Of a stretch of 64,000 bases of DNA, positions 1 to 11,719 are shown piece by piece (within the stretch, counting starts at the first letter, position 1; each line of letters opens with the position of its first letter). The DNA lies in the NCBI GenBank assembly GCA_016800925.1, contig JABCPU010000004.1, positions 434,001 through 498,000 of the forward strand. Reading direction: 5' to 3'. Origin of the DNA: Suillus spraguei. Lineage: Eukaryota > Basidiomycota > Agaricomycetes > Boletales > Suillaceae. Position numbers and translations under genes: made by a program. A model generated the notes under the pieces. It saw only the letters and a program-made list of their open reading frames with translations. It was not told the origin of the DNA and did not search any database.

Positions 1-850
1 AAAATTGTGCGTGTACGAACGCTGAGGTAAACCAAAAACAAACTGCTCAGGCTCAAGAGCACGTCTGCAGAACGCTCTTCGACCAACTCGGATATTAATG
101 GCAAAATATTTTGACTTACCCAAGTAGTAGTCGGACGTCACCGAGTGACGTCTCCGGCCTCGACCCCAGGTATGGAGGATTGTACTCGTATATTATCAAA
201 ATCATCATCCCAAAACACAACCTGTGCCGGTTCCACCATCCTCACATTCGCGACCCAGATGTGATGTCCATTTTCGGGATGATACGTCGAACTTTACATT
301 AAAAAAAGACATAGTCGTCTTTAGTAAGACGTCTCCTTCACTTTGTGTTGTCAAGATTAAAATTACTTCTTTTCCCTAAATCACCTTTAAGCACCTGACA
401 TTTTTCTGATAGGAGGGTCATGGTCTGACGCGAGGGTTCGAGCAGCACCAAGATTGCAGTTGAGATTGGCGCGTGACGTGGGTGCAGGTCGGATGCACGA
501 TACCTCAGTACCGAGCGGTGCTGTACCTCGTTCTTGGAGCCGAAGTAAGTACTTCGGAAAGGGCTACTAGACTGCAAATTTTAATTGCTGTACAAAAATC
601 TTCAACGAACGTACGATGTAGGGCGCTCCGACCGTGCCCGGGATTGAAAATAATAATTTAATAATATGTTACTCTAGAATTTGCCATTTTTGGGTTATTT
701 TGTGAAATCAATTGAATTCCTCGTGGTCCCATTTGGAAGTACCGGTTAACGTCCAACCTTTTATTCGCATCGACTCGTTGACATTATCTTTCTTTACCTC
801 TCTCACCCTCCCTTCTCTACCCGGTCACTTCCTGCGACGACGAGCACACG
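1..850. other. Left-edge non-coding stretch and YHM2 5' region
   Basis: I see no supportable gene here. The open frames are short and have no recognisable domain or splice-joined extension. The last 60 bases or so (about 787-835) are strongly pyrimidine-rich, as is common at the transcription start region of fungal housekeeping genes. They probably belong to the promoter or 5' UTR of the carrier gene that starts at 851. Confidence 0.5.
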
Positions 851-2367
851 ATGGCAATTCAAAGGGAACCCGGCCAGAAAGGCATTAACTGGTCTAACAT
901 TGCTGTCGGTGAGCGCGTCTACGTGATCTCGCCTTGTGAAACATACTGAACAATGTAAATTATCCTAGGTGCTATCATGAACATGGTATGTTTGAACACT
1001 CGCTGTTGATTATCAGCTCATGTACGCGTCGTGACGTGTCTTCTACATCATTTAGTTTGTACGTTCACTCATTTTGGTGGAGTGATTTTTACTGACTTAT
1101 CCCCGCCTTTGCAGGAGGCAAGTCGAGCGAGACGTTCGTGCTGAGCAATCCTGACGGTGTCTTTAGGTCACGACCCTTGGTCAACCCTTGGAAGTCCTTA
1201 AGACCCAAATGGCCGCTAACCGATCACAAACTATGCTCCAGGCACCAAGGCTGTCTGGGCCCGTGGTGGTGTTGCCGGGATGTATCAAGGTCTGATTCCA
1301 TGGGTCAGTAATCGCCTCGTGAACGTCTAGGCATTTGATTCATGCTGATTCAATAATAGGCTTGGATTGAAGCCTCCACTAAGGGTGGTGTGCTTCTTTT
1401 CACTGCCTCTGAAATCGAGACTGCTGGCATTGGTATGGGTGTCAGCCCTGCTACCGCTGGTCTCTTGGGTGGTATGGGCGGTGGTATTGCCCAGGCTTAC
1501 GCAACTATGGGTAAGTTTTCACGCAGACACTCGCATTGCCTTCTTCATACATGATGTATACTTTTGTCTATTGAGGCTAGTTCATAATACTGTGTTGCTT
1601 TCAATTAACCATCTTTCGGGACTGACTTACACGCTACCATCACAAATGTCATGCTAATATTTTCTACAGGGTTCACGACGTGTATGAAGACTGTTGAGAT
1701 CACGCGACACAAAGAGGCTGCTGTCGGTGTCGAACGGTCAACGTTCCAAGTATTCATGGACATCTATCGCCGCGAAGGTATCAAGGGTATCAACAAGGGT
1801 GTTAATGCTGTTGCTGTGCGACAATGCACCAACTGGGGCTCTCGGTCTGTGATATTCACTCGAAATGTTGTAGTGCTTTCAGCTGATACTCGGTGTGCAG
1901 CATGGGTTTTGCTCGTCTTGCTGAATCTATGATCCGGAATGTGCGTGGCAAGGGCGAAAAGGACAGCCTTGGTGCAATGGACAAGATCTTGGCTTCCTCC
2001 ATTGGTGGTGCACTGGCTACATGGAATCAGCCTATAGAGGTTGTCCGGGTTGAGGTCGGTGTAATATCGTGATTGACTTCTTATGCTGATTTTCACTATA
2101 TTCACGTGACAGATGCAATCGATGGCAAAACCACTGCAAATGCCAACCGCCCAGCAAAACTAACTATTCTCAACACCCTCGGCTTCATTTACAAGGAGAA
2201 CGGTATTAAGGGTCTCTACCGTGGCGTCACTCCCCGGATAGGTCTGGGCATCTGGCAGACAATTTGCATGGTGTCGTTCGCGGACTATGTAAAAGCCTGG
2301 TATGTGTTTGTATACTGCTTGTAAGTGGGAGGAAGCTAACAGCACTTACAGGGTTAAAAAGAGTTAG
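851..2367 (+). CDS. YHM2: Mitochondrial citrate/oxoglutarate carrier, YHM2 type
   Basis: Member of the mitochondrial carrier family (SLC25), most like yeast Yhm2, which exchanges citrate for 2-oxoglutarate across the inner membrane and helps supply cytosolic NADPH. Spliced by eye, the protein is about 300 residues with carrier signatures at [10 protein letters not shown] and [10 protein letters not shown], the conserved block [12 protein letters not shown], and the C-terminal block [17 protein letters not shown]. The start at 851 follows a pyrimidine-rich leader and gives [14 protein letters not shown]. Introns are short; the last one precedes the terminal codons VKKS-stop. Two oddities: codons for Phe (1056-1058) and Glu (1115-1117) appear to be separate 3-nt exons, the second followed by a GC-AG intron, and one base seems to be missing near 1241-1245, which breaks the frame. 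Family assignment is secure; whether the gene is intact is not. Confidence 0.9.
1056..1117 (+). other. Candidate 3-nt micro-exons of YHM2
   Basis: The carrier protein needs Met-Phe/Ala-Glu-Val at this point. ATG ends at 985. The next bases that can supply Phe and Glu are TTT at 1056-1058, preceded by TTTAG and followed by GTACGT, and GAG at 1115-1117, preceded by TTTGCAG and followed by the classic GC donor GCAAGT. The Val codon then begins at 1167 after CTTTAG. The implied introns are 70, 56 and 49 nt, all normal for this genome. Confidence 0.6.
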
Positions 2368-2696
2368 TCAGGGATCGTAATAGCGATGTCTGCATGTTTA
2401 TCCTCTTAGACCGATAATAGTATATACTTTACTATAGACACATACCACGTTTTTGTTGCTCGCTATATATGCTTTCCCGGACATACATCCTGGGTGACTC
2501 GCATCAAGGAGTGGCACATGCTTAGGATGTATTTTACAACCTGAGAGTCGTTTTTAATTTGTTCTGGCTTAGGGTCCATAGTTCCAGAACTGCTCCAGAT
2601 GATCACCGGCTAATTGATGGTGCAGTACTTATTATTAGCCGGCCCGAGCCGCATGCTCAGCGCTCATTGCTACCTAGCAGCTTCATCACAACCACA

Positions 2697-3649
2697 ATGA
2701 GCACAGGCAAAGCCCCCATGCATCCACTGCTGGCGCAGTACCTCACACAGCTGTCAACAAACCCACTGCGCACCAAGGCCTTGACGTCCAGTAAGCTTCC
2801 GTTCAATCCAGCAAACACTTAGCACTTATGACGGCTCGGATGCGTATTCATGCAGGCACTTTCTGTTTCCTCCAGGAAGTCATCGGGTCGAACGTAGCTG
2901 GCCTTCCGCCACCTCAAATATCGAAAGATGCGGCCCCATTGACGAAAGCCCTCGCACGCGCACGTATAGACTCCAAGGCTATCAAGATGGCCTTGTACGG
3001 GTTCTTCGTGTCTGCTCCTTTGGGTCATTTCCTCGTCGGCTTGCTGCAGAAGGCTTTTGCTGGAAAGACAGGGCTCAAGGCTAGGTTGGGGCAGCTCCTT
3101 GCGAGCAATCTCCTGATTTCGCCCATAAACGCGGCTGGTGCGGCAGTCTTTACTCGCTTCGTTTATTTTGGCGCTGAGGCTCGTATTTAGTGTTCTTGGC
3201 CTCTATGGCTGTCATTAATGGTGCCAAATCCGTTGACGAGGTCATCCGTACTGTGAAAGGCGGCTTCTTCGCTGTCCTCCGAGTAAGCAGGGCTTTTCAT
3301 TACTTCAGGCGGTGTTCTTACATCCTGTAGGTATCATGGGTAGTTTCCCCATTATCTATGACTATTGCACAGCAGTTCATTCCTGTCGAAGTATGTCCTC
3401 TGCTCATGTCTGTAATTCCTTGAGACTGACCACAAAAACAGTTGTGGGTGCCTTTCTTCAACACAATTCAGTTCCTGGTCGGCGTAAGTTCTCCTTGGTT
3501 CATTCAATCATTTGATGCGGGCTGACAACATCGCTGCGCAGACCTTCATGAACATCAAAATGAAGAAGATGAAACTCGCCGCGGCAAGGAAGGAAGCTGA
3601 AGAGCGCGAGCGAGAGAGAGCGAGAACAGCCACGGAAGAAAAACATTGA
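2697..3649 (+). CDS. Mpv17/PMP22 family membrane protein
   Basis: Small integral membrane protein of the Mpv17/PMP22 family, whose members sit in the peroxisomal membrane (PXMP2) or mitochondrial inner membrane (Mpv17/Sym1) and influence small-solute permeability. The spliced protein starts MSTGKAPMHPLLAQYLTQL, then has the family's LRTKA-to-FLQE first helix, a YGFFVSAPLGHFLVGLL segment, and the C-terminal block WVPFFNTIQFLVGTFMNIK. It ends in a highly charged Lys/Arg/Glu tail. Introns occur at 2791-2855, after Ala-Ala near 3138, after CTCCGA near 3282, and before LWVPFF and TFMNIK. The PMP22-like length and the lack of an obvious mitochondrial presequence favour a peroxisomal location, but that is inference. 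It is transcribed in the same direction as the upstream carrier. Confidence 0.85.
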
Positions 3650-4170
3650 TCACCTTATCTTGTATTATACACATCGCGCATGTCAGCCACACTCATTGCT
3701 GGATATATTCCCTATGCATACATTATGGTCGCGAGATATCTGATACAACGACTGATGAAGATTCGTCCGTAGTAGCCCTCTGCTCGTAACGATGCCTCAC
3801 TTGCCATGACCCACCCTCCATATTAGGTTCGCCTACCTCAGTCTCCAACCGCCACCCTGACAGTGCGTACGTTCCTGGGCGGGTAGCGAACAGCTGGGCG
3901 ACGACAGATGTTGTCCGCAACGGCCCCAGAAGCCCCCTGAAGGTCGTCCGACCACAATATGGTGCAGGAAAATGATGTCTACAGACACTGTCAGTCAACA
4001 ATATATGGGGCAAAAATTCACTCACAATGATGGTTGTTGACGATGGTCAAGTCTAAGAACAAAGCGCGAGGGATGGGACAAGGAATGGTTACGAATTGTA
4101 AACTCCACAGGAGCCATGCAAACCCTAAACAACAGCTTAACAACCATTACTGGATGTGAAGATGGACCGC
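3650..4170. other. Convergent 3' intergenic region
   Basis: This lies between the stop of the Mpv17-like gene (+) and the stop of the TRAPP subunit gene (-). It holds only short unsupported open frames and presumably both 3' UTRs and polyadenylation regions. No repeat or RNA gene was seen. Confidence 0.5.
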
Positions 4171-7100
4171 TCACCCCTGGCTGAAATCATGTTCTATCAC
4201 CAAACCATCCTTCACAATCACAACAACCGGATTCATCTCAGCGTTCCACTCGCTATCGCGGATAGCTTGCAGCATCTCCACTTTCTCCCGCTGTGTCTCA
4301 GCATACATGCTCCGCTTGACTTTGGCGCTCTCCACACCTTCGAGCACTTCTCGAAGCGCAGCATGACTTGCACCTAGAGTAATGTCGGAAACAAACATAT
4401 GGCCGGAACGCTGCTCAGAAGGGATCTTCCAGAAAACGACAAGATCTACAGAGAGGGGGTTGTACAGTGGGAAGATGCTGGGGTGAGATGATGTGGGTAT
4501 TCGGGGGTGTGATTGAGCGAGCGAGCGAGAGACGGCTATTCGCCGTGCGTTCATAATGAAGTGGGCAACGAATGGTTCGTAAGTAAATGTCTGTGGACTA
4601 ATGAGTGATGAGTTTGAAAAAGCGAGGGAGATCTGTACCTGCGAGGCATGTCCGCAGAGGAGCTCTACTGGTGGGGGATCGTCAGGTGCGATAGTTTGAC
4701 CATACAGCACATTGCATAGTTTCCTCGATACGAATGCTGAGACTGCATTCACACTTGTACAATCTCCGGCGGAGGTGGCGCCAAACGATATCCGTGCTGA
4801 TTGAGAAGGACGCAAAGGCTCACTAGAATGCGATCAACGACAGGAATACAAACATTTTTTTGCACTTACGGCCAGGCTTTAGCAAGGGGAAAACATGACC
4901 AACTAGCGCTGATCGTCGTCACTTGGTCGATTTCCACAACACTCGAAGATAAGATATTGGTCAGGTCCAGCCTTAATGAGAACGAATGATCTGGCGAGGG
5001 ACTCGGGTGTGAGGCGGTAGAGATCTGGAGGCACTGAACGACCTCATAACTCCTCGTAACACGAGTGCAATGGAACGGGCTGCCTTGTGCCTGTATTATA
5101 CATGTTAGCACAACACAAGCAGAATGAGGATGTTGTAGCGACACACCTCGCGATAAATGAAGAGAAGCGACAAGTCTTGTTTCCGCTTGCGACCTGCATG
5201 TAAAACAACCGTGACTTCGGTGCTCCCAGCCACCACAAGCTTCTCTGCCAGGGGTATACTGTATGGTGTTGGTTGGACGATCTTATTATCTGACTGCCAT
5301 GTTTTCCACGACATGCTCGTAGCTAAACCTAGCTCAGCATAAGCACCTTCGAACGCAATAAGCCAACAGTCAAACATACCTTCCTCACTATCCAAAGGCC
5401 CAATCCAGATCTCATCTTCAGGGCCAGGTACAACCCACACCTCCCCAATATCCCTCGAACCAGTATTTGACATCCACAGCTTCATCCGCTTGCACTCTCC
5501 TTCAACAAGCACTAGCGGTCCATCGTCCATAAACGTCACCGCAAGCTCTTGGCTGGCCTCTTCTACGTTGAGCTTCAAGAACTCGTCAGGGGCATATGTG
5601 ATTGTCTGTCTCTGCTGAGGTGTATCCTGTAGCCTGCGACCGCGGCGTGCTAGCGATTCAACCGTTGGAAGAAGACCCAAAAAGTCATAAGCGACACCTG
5701 TGATAACCAGTGATGCTGGTTTGGAAGCCTTGACAGCAATGGAGATCTTATTTACGTTATGGTCAGCTAAAGCAGGAAGAAACGACTGGTACCACGAACT
5801 GTGCGCGACTCGTTGGCATATAGGATAGTATCCTCAGCAGTCTCAATTGTGATGTTATCTCGAATCCAGGCAGCGTCTCCAGAAGACGATTCAACTATCA
5901 CCGTTGGATTGGCCAAGGTGACCTCTGTATCGAGGGGATTGCGGAGGGTGATATCAACCCTGAATGGCTCTACACGAGAGATGAGCACGTAAAGTCGGAA
6001 GGCATGGTGACCAGGTGAATTACCTTCCACAGCAGCATTTCCACTTCGTTCAAGTTTCTCCTTGCCTCGATGCCTCCAAAAGGACGACCAGATTTCTTCT
6101 CGAGTCTCCCACTCGCACTGTTCACCTTCGACAGAGTCTCGAGCTAAGCGAACGCATGTCTGCGAGGGGACAACGAAGCGAAGCGGCAGCTTAACATCCT
6201 CAAGACGTGCTTGCTCCCCAGATATTGACTTCAAGTGCTGGCGAATGGTGTGAGAGGGTTGTAAGGGCCACGAAGAGGTGCATTACCGAAATAGCAACCT
6301 GGAAGTCTTCCAAGAACACCTTGTCCGAGTCGCTCGGATCCTTTGTGATGTCCATAGTATGACTGGAGAGCCGAGCGAGTGGAGAAGACGATGCTGAAGA
6401 CCACCGCAAGAGACCCAACAAGTGCCGCACAGCGCCTGCTACGTCCCCTGTAGTATATAGCAATCTTCCTAAGAGATACACCATGTCAAGGAAAGAAATA
6501 ATTGTCGAAAGACACTTGCCAAGCGGATGTTCAATGCCAGACATGACAGCATCAAAGCCCTCAAAGTCTGATGGTTGTTTGTTTTCGGATATCCAGAATG
6601 ACGGGGATAAGAGTTTGTCCGGTCGGGAGATGGACAATTCATGGGCTCTCCGGAGGAAATATATAGTTAACGGTTTCTAGAAACGCGATTGGGAATCGGT
6701 AAAAACTACTATTCAAATCGAAACAACGTACAATACCACATTTCTCCAGGCGGTTTGCAGCCAAGAAATACCACAATGCTGCCCGTCGTTTTGTATTCTT
6801 CCGAACACCGAGGAGTGCAGCATGAGCTAACAAGAGTGCCGCTGGTGGTTCTTCTGCCTTAAATCCTGACACAGTTAATTGGTGCACTTATCGAGGGCAA
6901 CAAATGGTAACAAACGCACGTTGCCTGCAGCCCAGACGAGCCATCGCTCGCCCTCGAGGGTGTCACTTAGGAAGTCGCCAATGGTGAGTGTTGATTCCCA
7001 TCGCACCGCGTATAGCAAGGCACGTAATTGCGCATGTGAATGAAGCTCGGCGCTTTGAGGGTGGATGGTATTCAAAGCATGAGAGACGTGGAGTTGCACG

Positions 7101-8565
7101 GCTGGCGAGGGAGCAATGAGCAAAGGAAGGATATCCTAACGGCGAACTTGTTAGATAGGAAGAACACATTTATAAGATACGATACTTACGGAGCCTCCTT
7201 TCCCTTCCTTCCGCAATGATTCCCAAACAGCAACTGCTAGTTTGAAGTCGCCAAGGATTGTTGCAAACTCAGCTAAACGTCGTTGCTGGGATGGTGGTGG
7301 GACGGTGGAACCAGATACCGAGGACTGAGGTGCAGTGTATGTGCTCGAACGTGCAGGCAGAGAAGGCGTAGATGAGTGCACTGGGGTCACAGATGAAGTT
7401 CCAAATAGCCGACGCGTCGATGAAAACAAGCGTAACGGTAGTCTTCGGCTCGAGGAATACTGGTGAAGGGACTGAGTGAGTATATGAAAAGGATTTGTTG
7501 ATACTTACTGTCTCGTTCCATTCTATCACACATTTCTCCATCCATGGAACCAAGTTCATGGTGACAAATTCTCGTGCAAATCTGGCTGTTTGTTGAATGT
7601 CTTGTTCACACATTCTGAGAGTATTCAATAGGATTGTCTGTGGGCGGCCTTTAGGTCAGGGGGCACGGCATCGGCAGGACCGTTGGAAATAGTGAGTGGT
7701 GGTAATCGAGGAACAAGTGCTGGAATAGATACGGGGGGCGGCGGAGGAGATGGAAGCTCTAGAGAGAGAAGGTAAGTATGTAGACCATATTGTTTCTTAA
7801 CGGCATTGAAGAGTGCGCCTGCTCTGGAAAGGTGATGTTATCAGGAGCAAGAATAGTGATGAGCAATGAATACGAATACGCACTCTTCATCAGAAAGCGG
7901 AGAGTTCTTGGGGTGAATTATAAGGGTGTAAATAAGATGTGTGACGTCTACCCATGGTGGAAAATCTAATGTTCGGGAATGCAAGGCCGTGATCGCTTGG
8001 AGCGGGTTCGGGGCTGTAGTAGAGACTGCTAATATTACTGCGGCAAGAGTGTGAGGCGCAATAGGAAGGTGAAGCAGAATTGCTGACTTGACATTGGATG
8101 GTTCCACCCCTCATCTCTAGCCGGGATGTGATCTCCTTCGGCACAGCGTCTCAACTCATCCCACCAAGGTGTTCTTGCAACATCTCGATCGTCCATCTTT
8201 TCGAAATCATCTACCCACTTGGCACAGCGTTTGCTGATACGGTCACCGATCCAGTCAATAGTTCGCGTGGCGCGTAGCTCCTCATCCTCGCGACAAGCGG
8301 CCTCGATTTCTTTCAAGTCAGAAAAGCGAAGTGCAAATGATGCATGAGGTACAGTGGTCAAAGTAGTGGTACGAGTTGTGACTTTTGTAGGGATTAATAC
8401 CGGTTTCAATTGAAAATAGTCAGACATACCTTGTGGTAACGGTGAAAAGGATTGTAATATGTGATGCAGGGAAGGTAGAGCGGAGGACTGAAGGAGTTCT
8501 TCAAGGTCTTGAGAAGGAATAATGCATATGTGAGGGGTCAGCGATGAAGGCAGCACCCTGGCCAT
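4171..8565 (-). CDS. TRS85: TRAPP complex subunit Trs85/TRAPPC8
   Basis: Large multi-exon gene for the TRAPPIII-specific subunit (Trs85 in yeast, TRAPPC8 in animals). It directs the TRAPP guanine-exchange complex for Ypt1/Rab1 to autophagy and early Golgi membranes. The N-terminus MARVLPSSLTPHICIIPS and the block RTIDWIGDRISKRCAKWVD match fungal Trs85. Further exons give IILAVSTTAPNPLQA, the QQRRLAEFATILGDFKLAV segment and YFLAANRLEKCGI typical of the helical middle. The C-terminal half is rich in beta strands, as expected for Ig-like TRAPP domains, and ends VIEHDFSQG-stop. The ATG at 8563-8565 is the only good start before the conserved block. One checked join is a GTCAG-GCAG intron near 8040-8095. 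No frame break was noticed, but not all joins were verified. Confidence 0.88.
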
Positions 8566-8736
8566 GAAATTTGCTGGTGCACGTTGCTCTCCAAGATGCG
8601 TAAGTGGCTACCTTAAACTGACACTCCCTCGGCGTAATGGCAAGACACGAAGTATTAGATGATGTCAAATTCCCACATTCAGTTTTAATGTTGTTGGTCT
8701 TACAATGTCATACTAATACAGGCTTGGTATATGAGT

Positions 8737-9563
8737 TCAAAAGAAACCACCGCCACCAAATCCTCCGTCAAATCCACCACCACCAAATCCTCCACCGAAT
8801 CCACCACCACCAAATCCTCCGTCAAGTATATCTCCAAGTAAAAGTCCACCTGCCAATCCACCCAACAAAGGCAATGCCATTCCCCCTCCAAACCCTGTAC
8901 GCTGACGACGACTATTGTATGCATATGGGTCTCCTGCAGGTGGGCCATACTGACTTGTACCATAGTAGCCGCCCGAGTAACCTGGGTAACCATTACCACC
9001 GTACGGCGGATAACCACCTTGTTGCTGCATGTACGCAGCACGTTCCTCCAAATTTCGTCTTCGTGCCTCGTGACGTAGCTCCTCGTCTCGCGCACGTTCT
9101 TCAGCCTTCTGTTTCTTATGTGCCTCCCGCTCTTCCTTTGTACCGATAGCCTTATCTTTCAACTTTCCGAACATCCCACGTTTCCGCTCCTCATGGTGCT
9201 CGTCGATCGGCGGTGAGACTGCGGCACTGCCGGAAGACGTAGCGTCGGTGTAAAGTGGGGCATACGCCTCTCCACCGCTGAATGAATGACGTCGCCTTTC
9301 ATATGGAGGGGGATCTGTCAACGGAGTTCCTTTTAGCTTCTCTACTTTTGCTTTGATATCTGGGTTATCGGAAAGGAACTGCTCGTCTTCGTAGGGGTGT
9401 ACCCATATTGCTCGTGGTGGCTTTGCCGTTGTATCAACCTGTAGAAGGAAGGGTTGGAGCCGAATCTGATATGAGAGATCAGTGGGGTGCTCACCCAGAA
9501 TGGGTGTTTCTGCTCAGGATCGTACTCTTGAATCCAACCTTCTGGCAAGGGTAACTGAGACAT
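8737..9563 (-). CDS. WW-domain protein with Gly/Phe-rich C-terminus
   Basis: Two-exon gene. The longest frame extends upstream only through a TTG codon, so the first ATG, at 9561-9563 (MSQLPLPEGW), is chosen. Residues about 5-37 form a WW domain, with the first Trp in LPEGW and the second in AIWVHP; an intron near 9435-9490 splits it. WW domains bind proline-rich peptides. Next come a PPPYERR motif, itself a possible WW ligand, a highly charged coiled-coil-like stretch (KEEREAHKKQKAEERARD), a Tyr/Gly/Pro-rich region and a GGFGGG repeat tail. Proteins of this architecture are common in fungi but have no firm function. The gene lies head-to-tail with TRS85, about 170 bp away. Confidence 0.8.
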
Positions 9564-11505
9564 ACGAGGTACGATGGGTGTTGTGGTCAATTGTGAGTCA
9601 AGTACTGTTCGAACCTAATACAAGCGCGACTCCAATCTGTGTTTCACCCTTATACTCATCCATCACGTGTCTTAAATTAGGGGCACTGCCCCGACTATCA
9701 CAGCCTTCACGGACCCCATTAATTAGAATGCCAACGTAGATGTATACTACATTCCATAGACAGGACTGATGCTCGAGCTATGTACTACAACTTTGTGGGC
9801 TCTGGCGTTCCGTGCTGTGGCAGGACAATCCGACGGTTTTGCATTATCAAGATTCCAAATCCAGGAATAAATTGATCAAATGGGAATGGCGCTCAGCTTC
9901 CCACAGTGCTGCAGCCTCAGCAACCTTTCCGCAGCACAAGCTGTGTCGAGAGATGTCTGGACTGAAGCACCGCAGTTGCCATTCTGGAGAATACTACATT
10001 TGACCTGCATGTCTTCATCGGCAATCACCGCGAATCGGGCGTTGTGCATGTCTTGACTGGGCCATATCCTCCCTTGCTTCCACACGTACGGGTTCCCGTT
10101 ACCGTTCATCATCAGACCCGGGGAATAACTCGTAACTCAATCTCAATACACTCATACTCAATGAAGGCATCAGCAATCGGGAGGCATTAGCCCCAAACCT
10201 AGCATCATTGCGGCACATACCAGATAACAGCAGGATTCTGAAGCAGCGGGAATGGAGAAAAGATCTTTCAGTTGATCGAAGATCGGACCGCGCCTTTTTT
10301 TTCAATGCATTCCACAAACTATACTTTACCCCTATTTATGAATGTTGTCAGTTACCATCATACTGAATCAAAGGCCTCTTTGTGGAGCCAAACTTATGGT
10401 GCGTGGCCCGTGGCTGGCCAATGGTGATATTCAGGCCCATTCAAGTTTTCAACGACCTCATTGCGAAGGACGCAGGAACGACAGTCAAAACACGCATAGT
10501 GAGGGAGTGGAAGCTTGGAAGCAAATATTTCTGGGTTCGATTGAAGATAAATCGTCTTCAATGTTTTTCGGGAAACAAGGTTGCCAGCTTAATGCTGATG
10601 GTCACGCACGTGCTCTGGGCAACTGGGATGGTGGCGCCACTAGCCACCACCTATGCCTGCGGACCTGAGTCCATCTTTATGTTTGTCAAATCCGACAGCA
10701 TTCTTTGCCATCATGCTTGCAAACAGATACCTTTAAACAGTTCGGGTCATGGCCGGGCATTTAGCGCAAATCAGAGGAAGACTCATTGTGCACGATTGGC
10801 GATAGTCATGCGCTTTCGAGAAGCCGAGGCACATAACTAGTAGCGTGATAGTCCGGTAACAAGACGACAGTACGTGCTCGAACTCTTGTATATGTCTAAC
10901 GCATCACAGGAAAACAGGCGAACGGACAGCTCCAAACAGAGTTTTTGTATTCACCAGTATTCCCTGATAAGAGTTGACACGTCGGCAATCAAATCTACGT
11001 CGTAAAGCTACTAGTACAACTTTACAGGTATGTCCGCGCCCCATGATGCCAATTACCAATCGCAATTGATCGCAATGTAGAATTCAGAAATATTCACAGC
11101 TTTCATGGATCCAACACCCTTGCTAGACATCGCATTTGATGCCGTCCATCCGCAAGAAGGACTAATCCGGTTCTTCTTGCAGCCCATGAAACACTCTCGA
11201 CGAAAGAGAACCGGTGAATCACATTTACTGAGAGCGGCGACCATATACTAGGTAAGGGGATAAGAACTATTGATAATGGCTGCTTTCTCCAAGCTAGCTG
11301 TACTCGTAGGGATTATAATTAACATAGAATATCGATTATGGCGCAAATTATGTATGGTAAGTATTATGGTTATCAAAAAGATTTATTGCAGTGCCCAGAA
11401 AATCTGCAGTCAAGTGTAGGTGAGCGTTCAGACCTCTCACTCTGGAAAATGGATCATGATAAGCCTGGGTTAGCTCGGTGGAGCTTTTCCAACGGTTAAT
11501 CCATT
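9564..11505. other. Gene-poor stretch, no supported gene
   Basis: About 1.9 kb with no frame that shows a domain, signal peptide or convincing splice structure. The longest plus-strand frames (10342-10840) begin at TTG or GTG rather than ATG, and their composition does not look coding. Two short frames overlap on opposite strands near 11050-11250; neither has supporting features. Confidence 0.45.
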
Positions 11506-11719
11506 TCAGCGATGCCCGGGCAGACGACTTGCAACTACATTCCTGGCAGCTGGCAAGCGCGTGGCTTTAACCACCTCAGCATCACGAACAACTACTGCGT
11601 CATCATTAGACTCGGGAGGGAGGGAGTTCATAATTCTGCTTACTTGTGGGGTGTGCGTTGGCTCCAATGATACCCAGTATCATTGAAATGGATACAAGAA
11701 CAACAGTCGAGATGCGCAT
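11506..11719 (-). CDS. Small secreted peptide precursor, copy 1
   Basis: Short two-exon gene found by eye. Exon 1 starts at ATG 11717-11719 and encodes a clear signal peptide (MRISTVVLVSISMILGIIG, then ANAHPT). A 49-nt intron, GTAAGC to GACGCAG with a TCTAAT branch site, follows within the codon after Thr25. Exon 2 reads IVVRDAEVVKATRLPAARN and ends VASRLPGHR-stop, 54 residues in all. The mature peptide would be about 30 residues, basic and without cysteine. The signal-peptide exon is nearly identical in DNA to copy 2 at 17245-17444, and the intron falls at the same codon and phase. No known family is recognised. The shared structure of two copies is the main support. Confidence 0.6.

Noticed and set aside
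4495..4540. GAGCGAGCGAGCGAG simple repeat
   Set aside because: Short run in the intron/exon area of TRS85 with no evidence of expansion or function.
10342..10840. Two overlapping long plus-strand frames
   Set aside because: Both begin at non-ATG codons and show no domain, signal peptide or coding-like composition.
11053..11249. Cys-containing minus-strand frame and an overlapping plus-strand frame starting MDPTPLLDIAFDAV
   Set aside because: I considered a pheromone-precursor-like ORF, but there is no C-terminal CaaX motif, and the two frames overlap on opposite strands with no further support.
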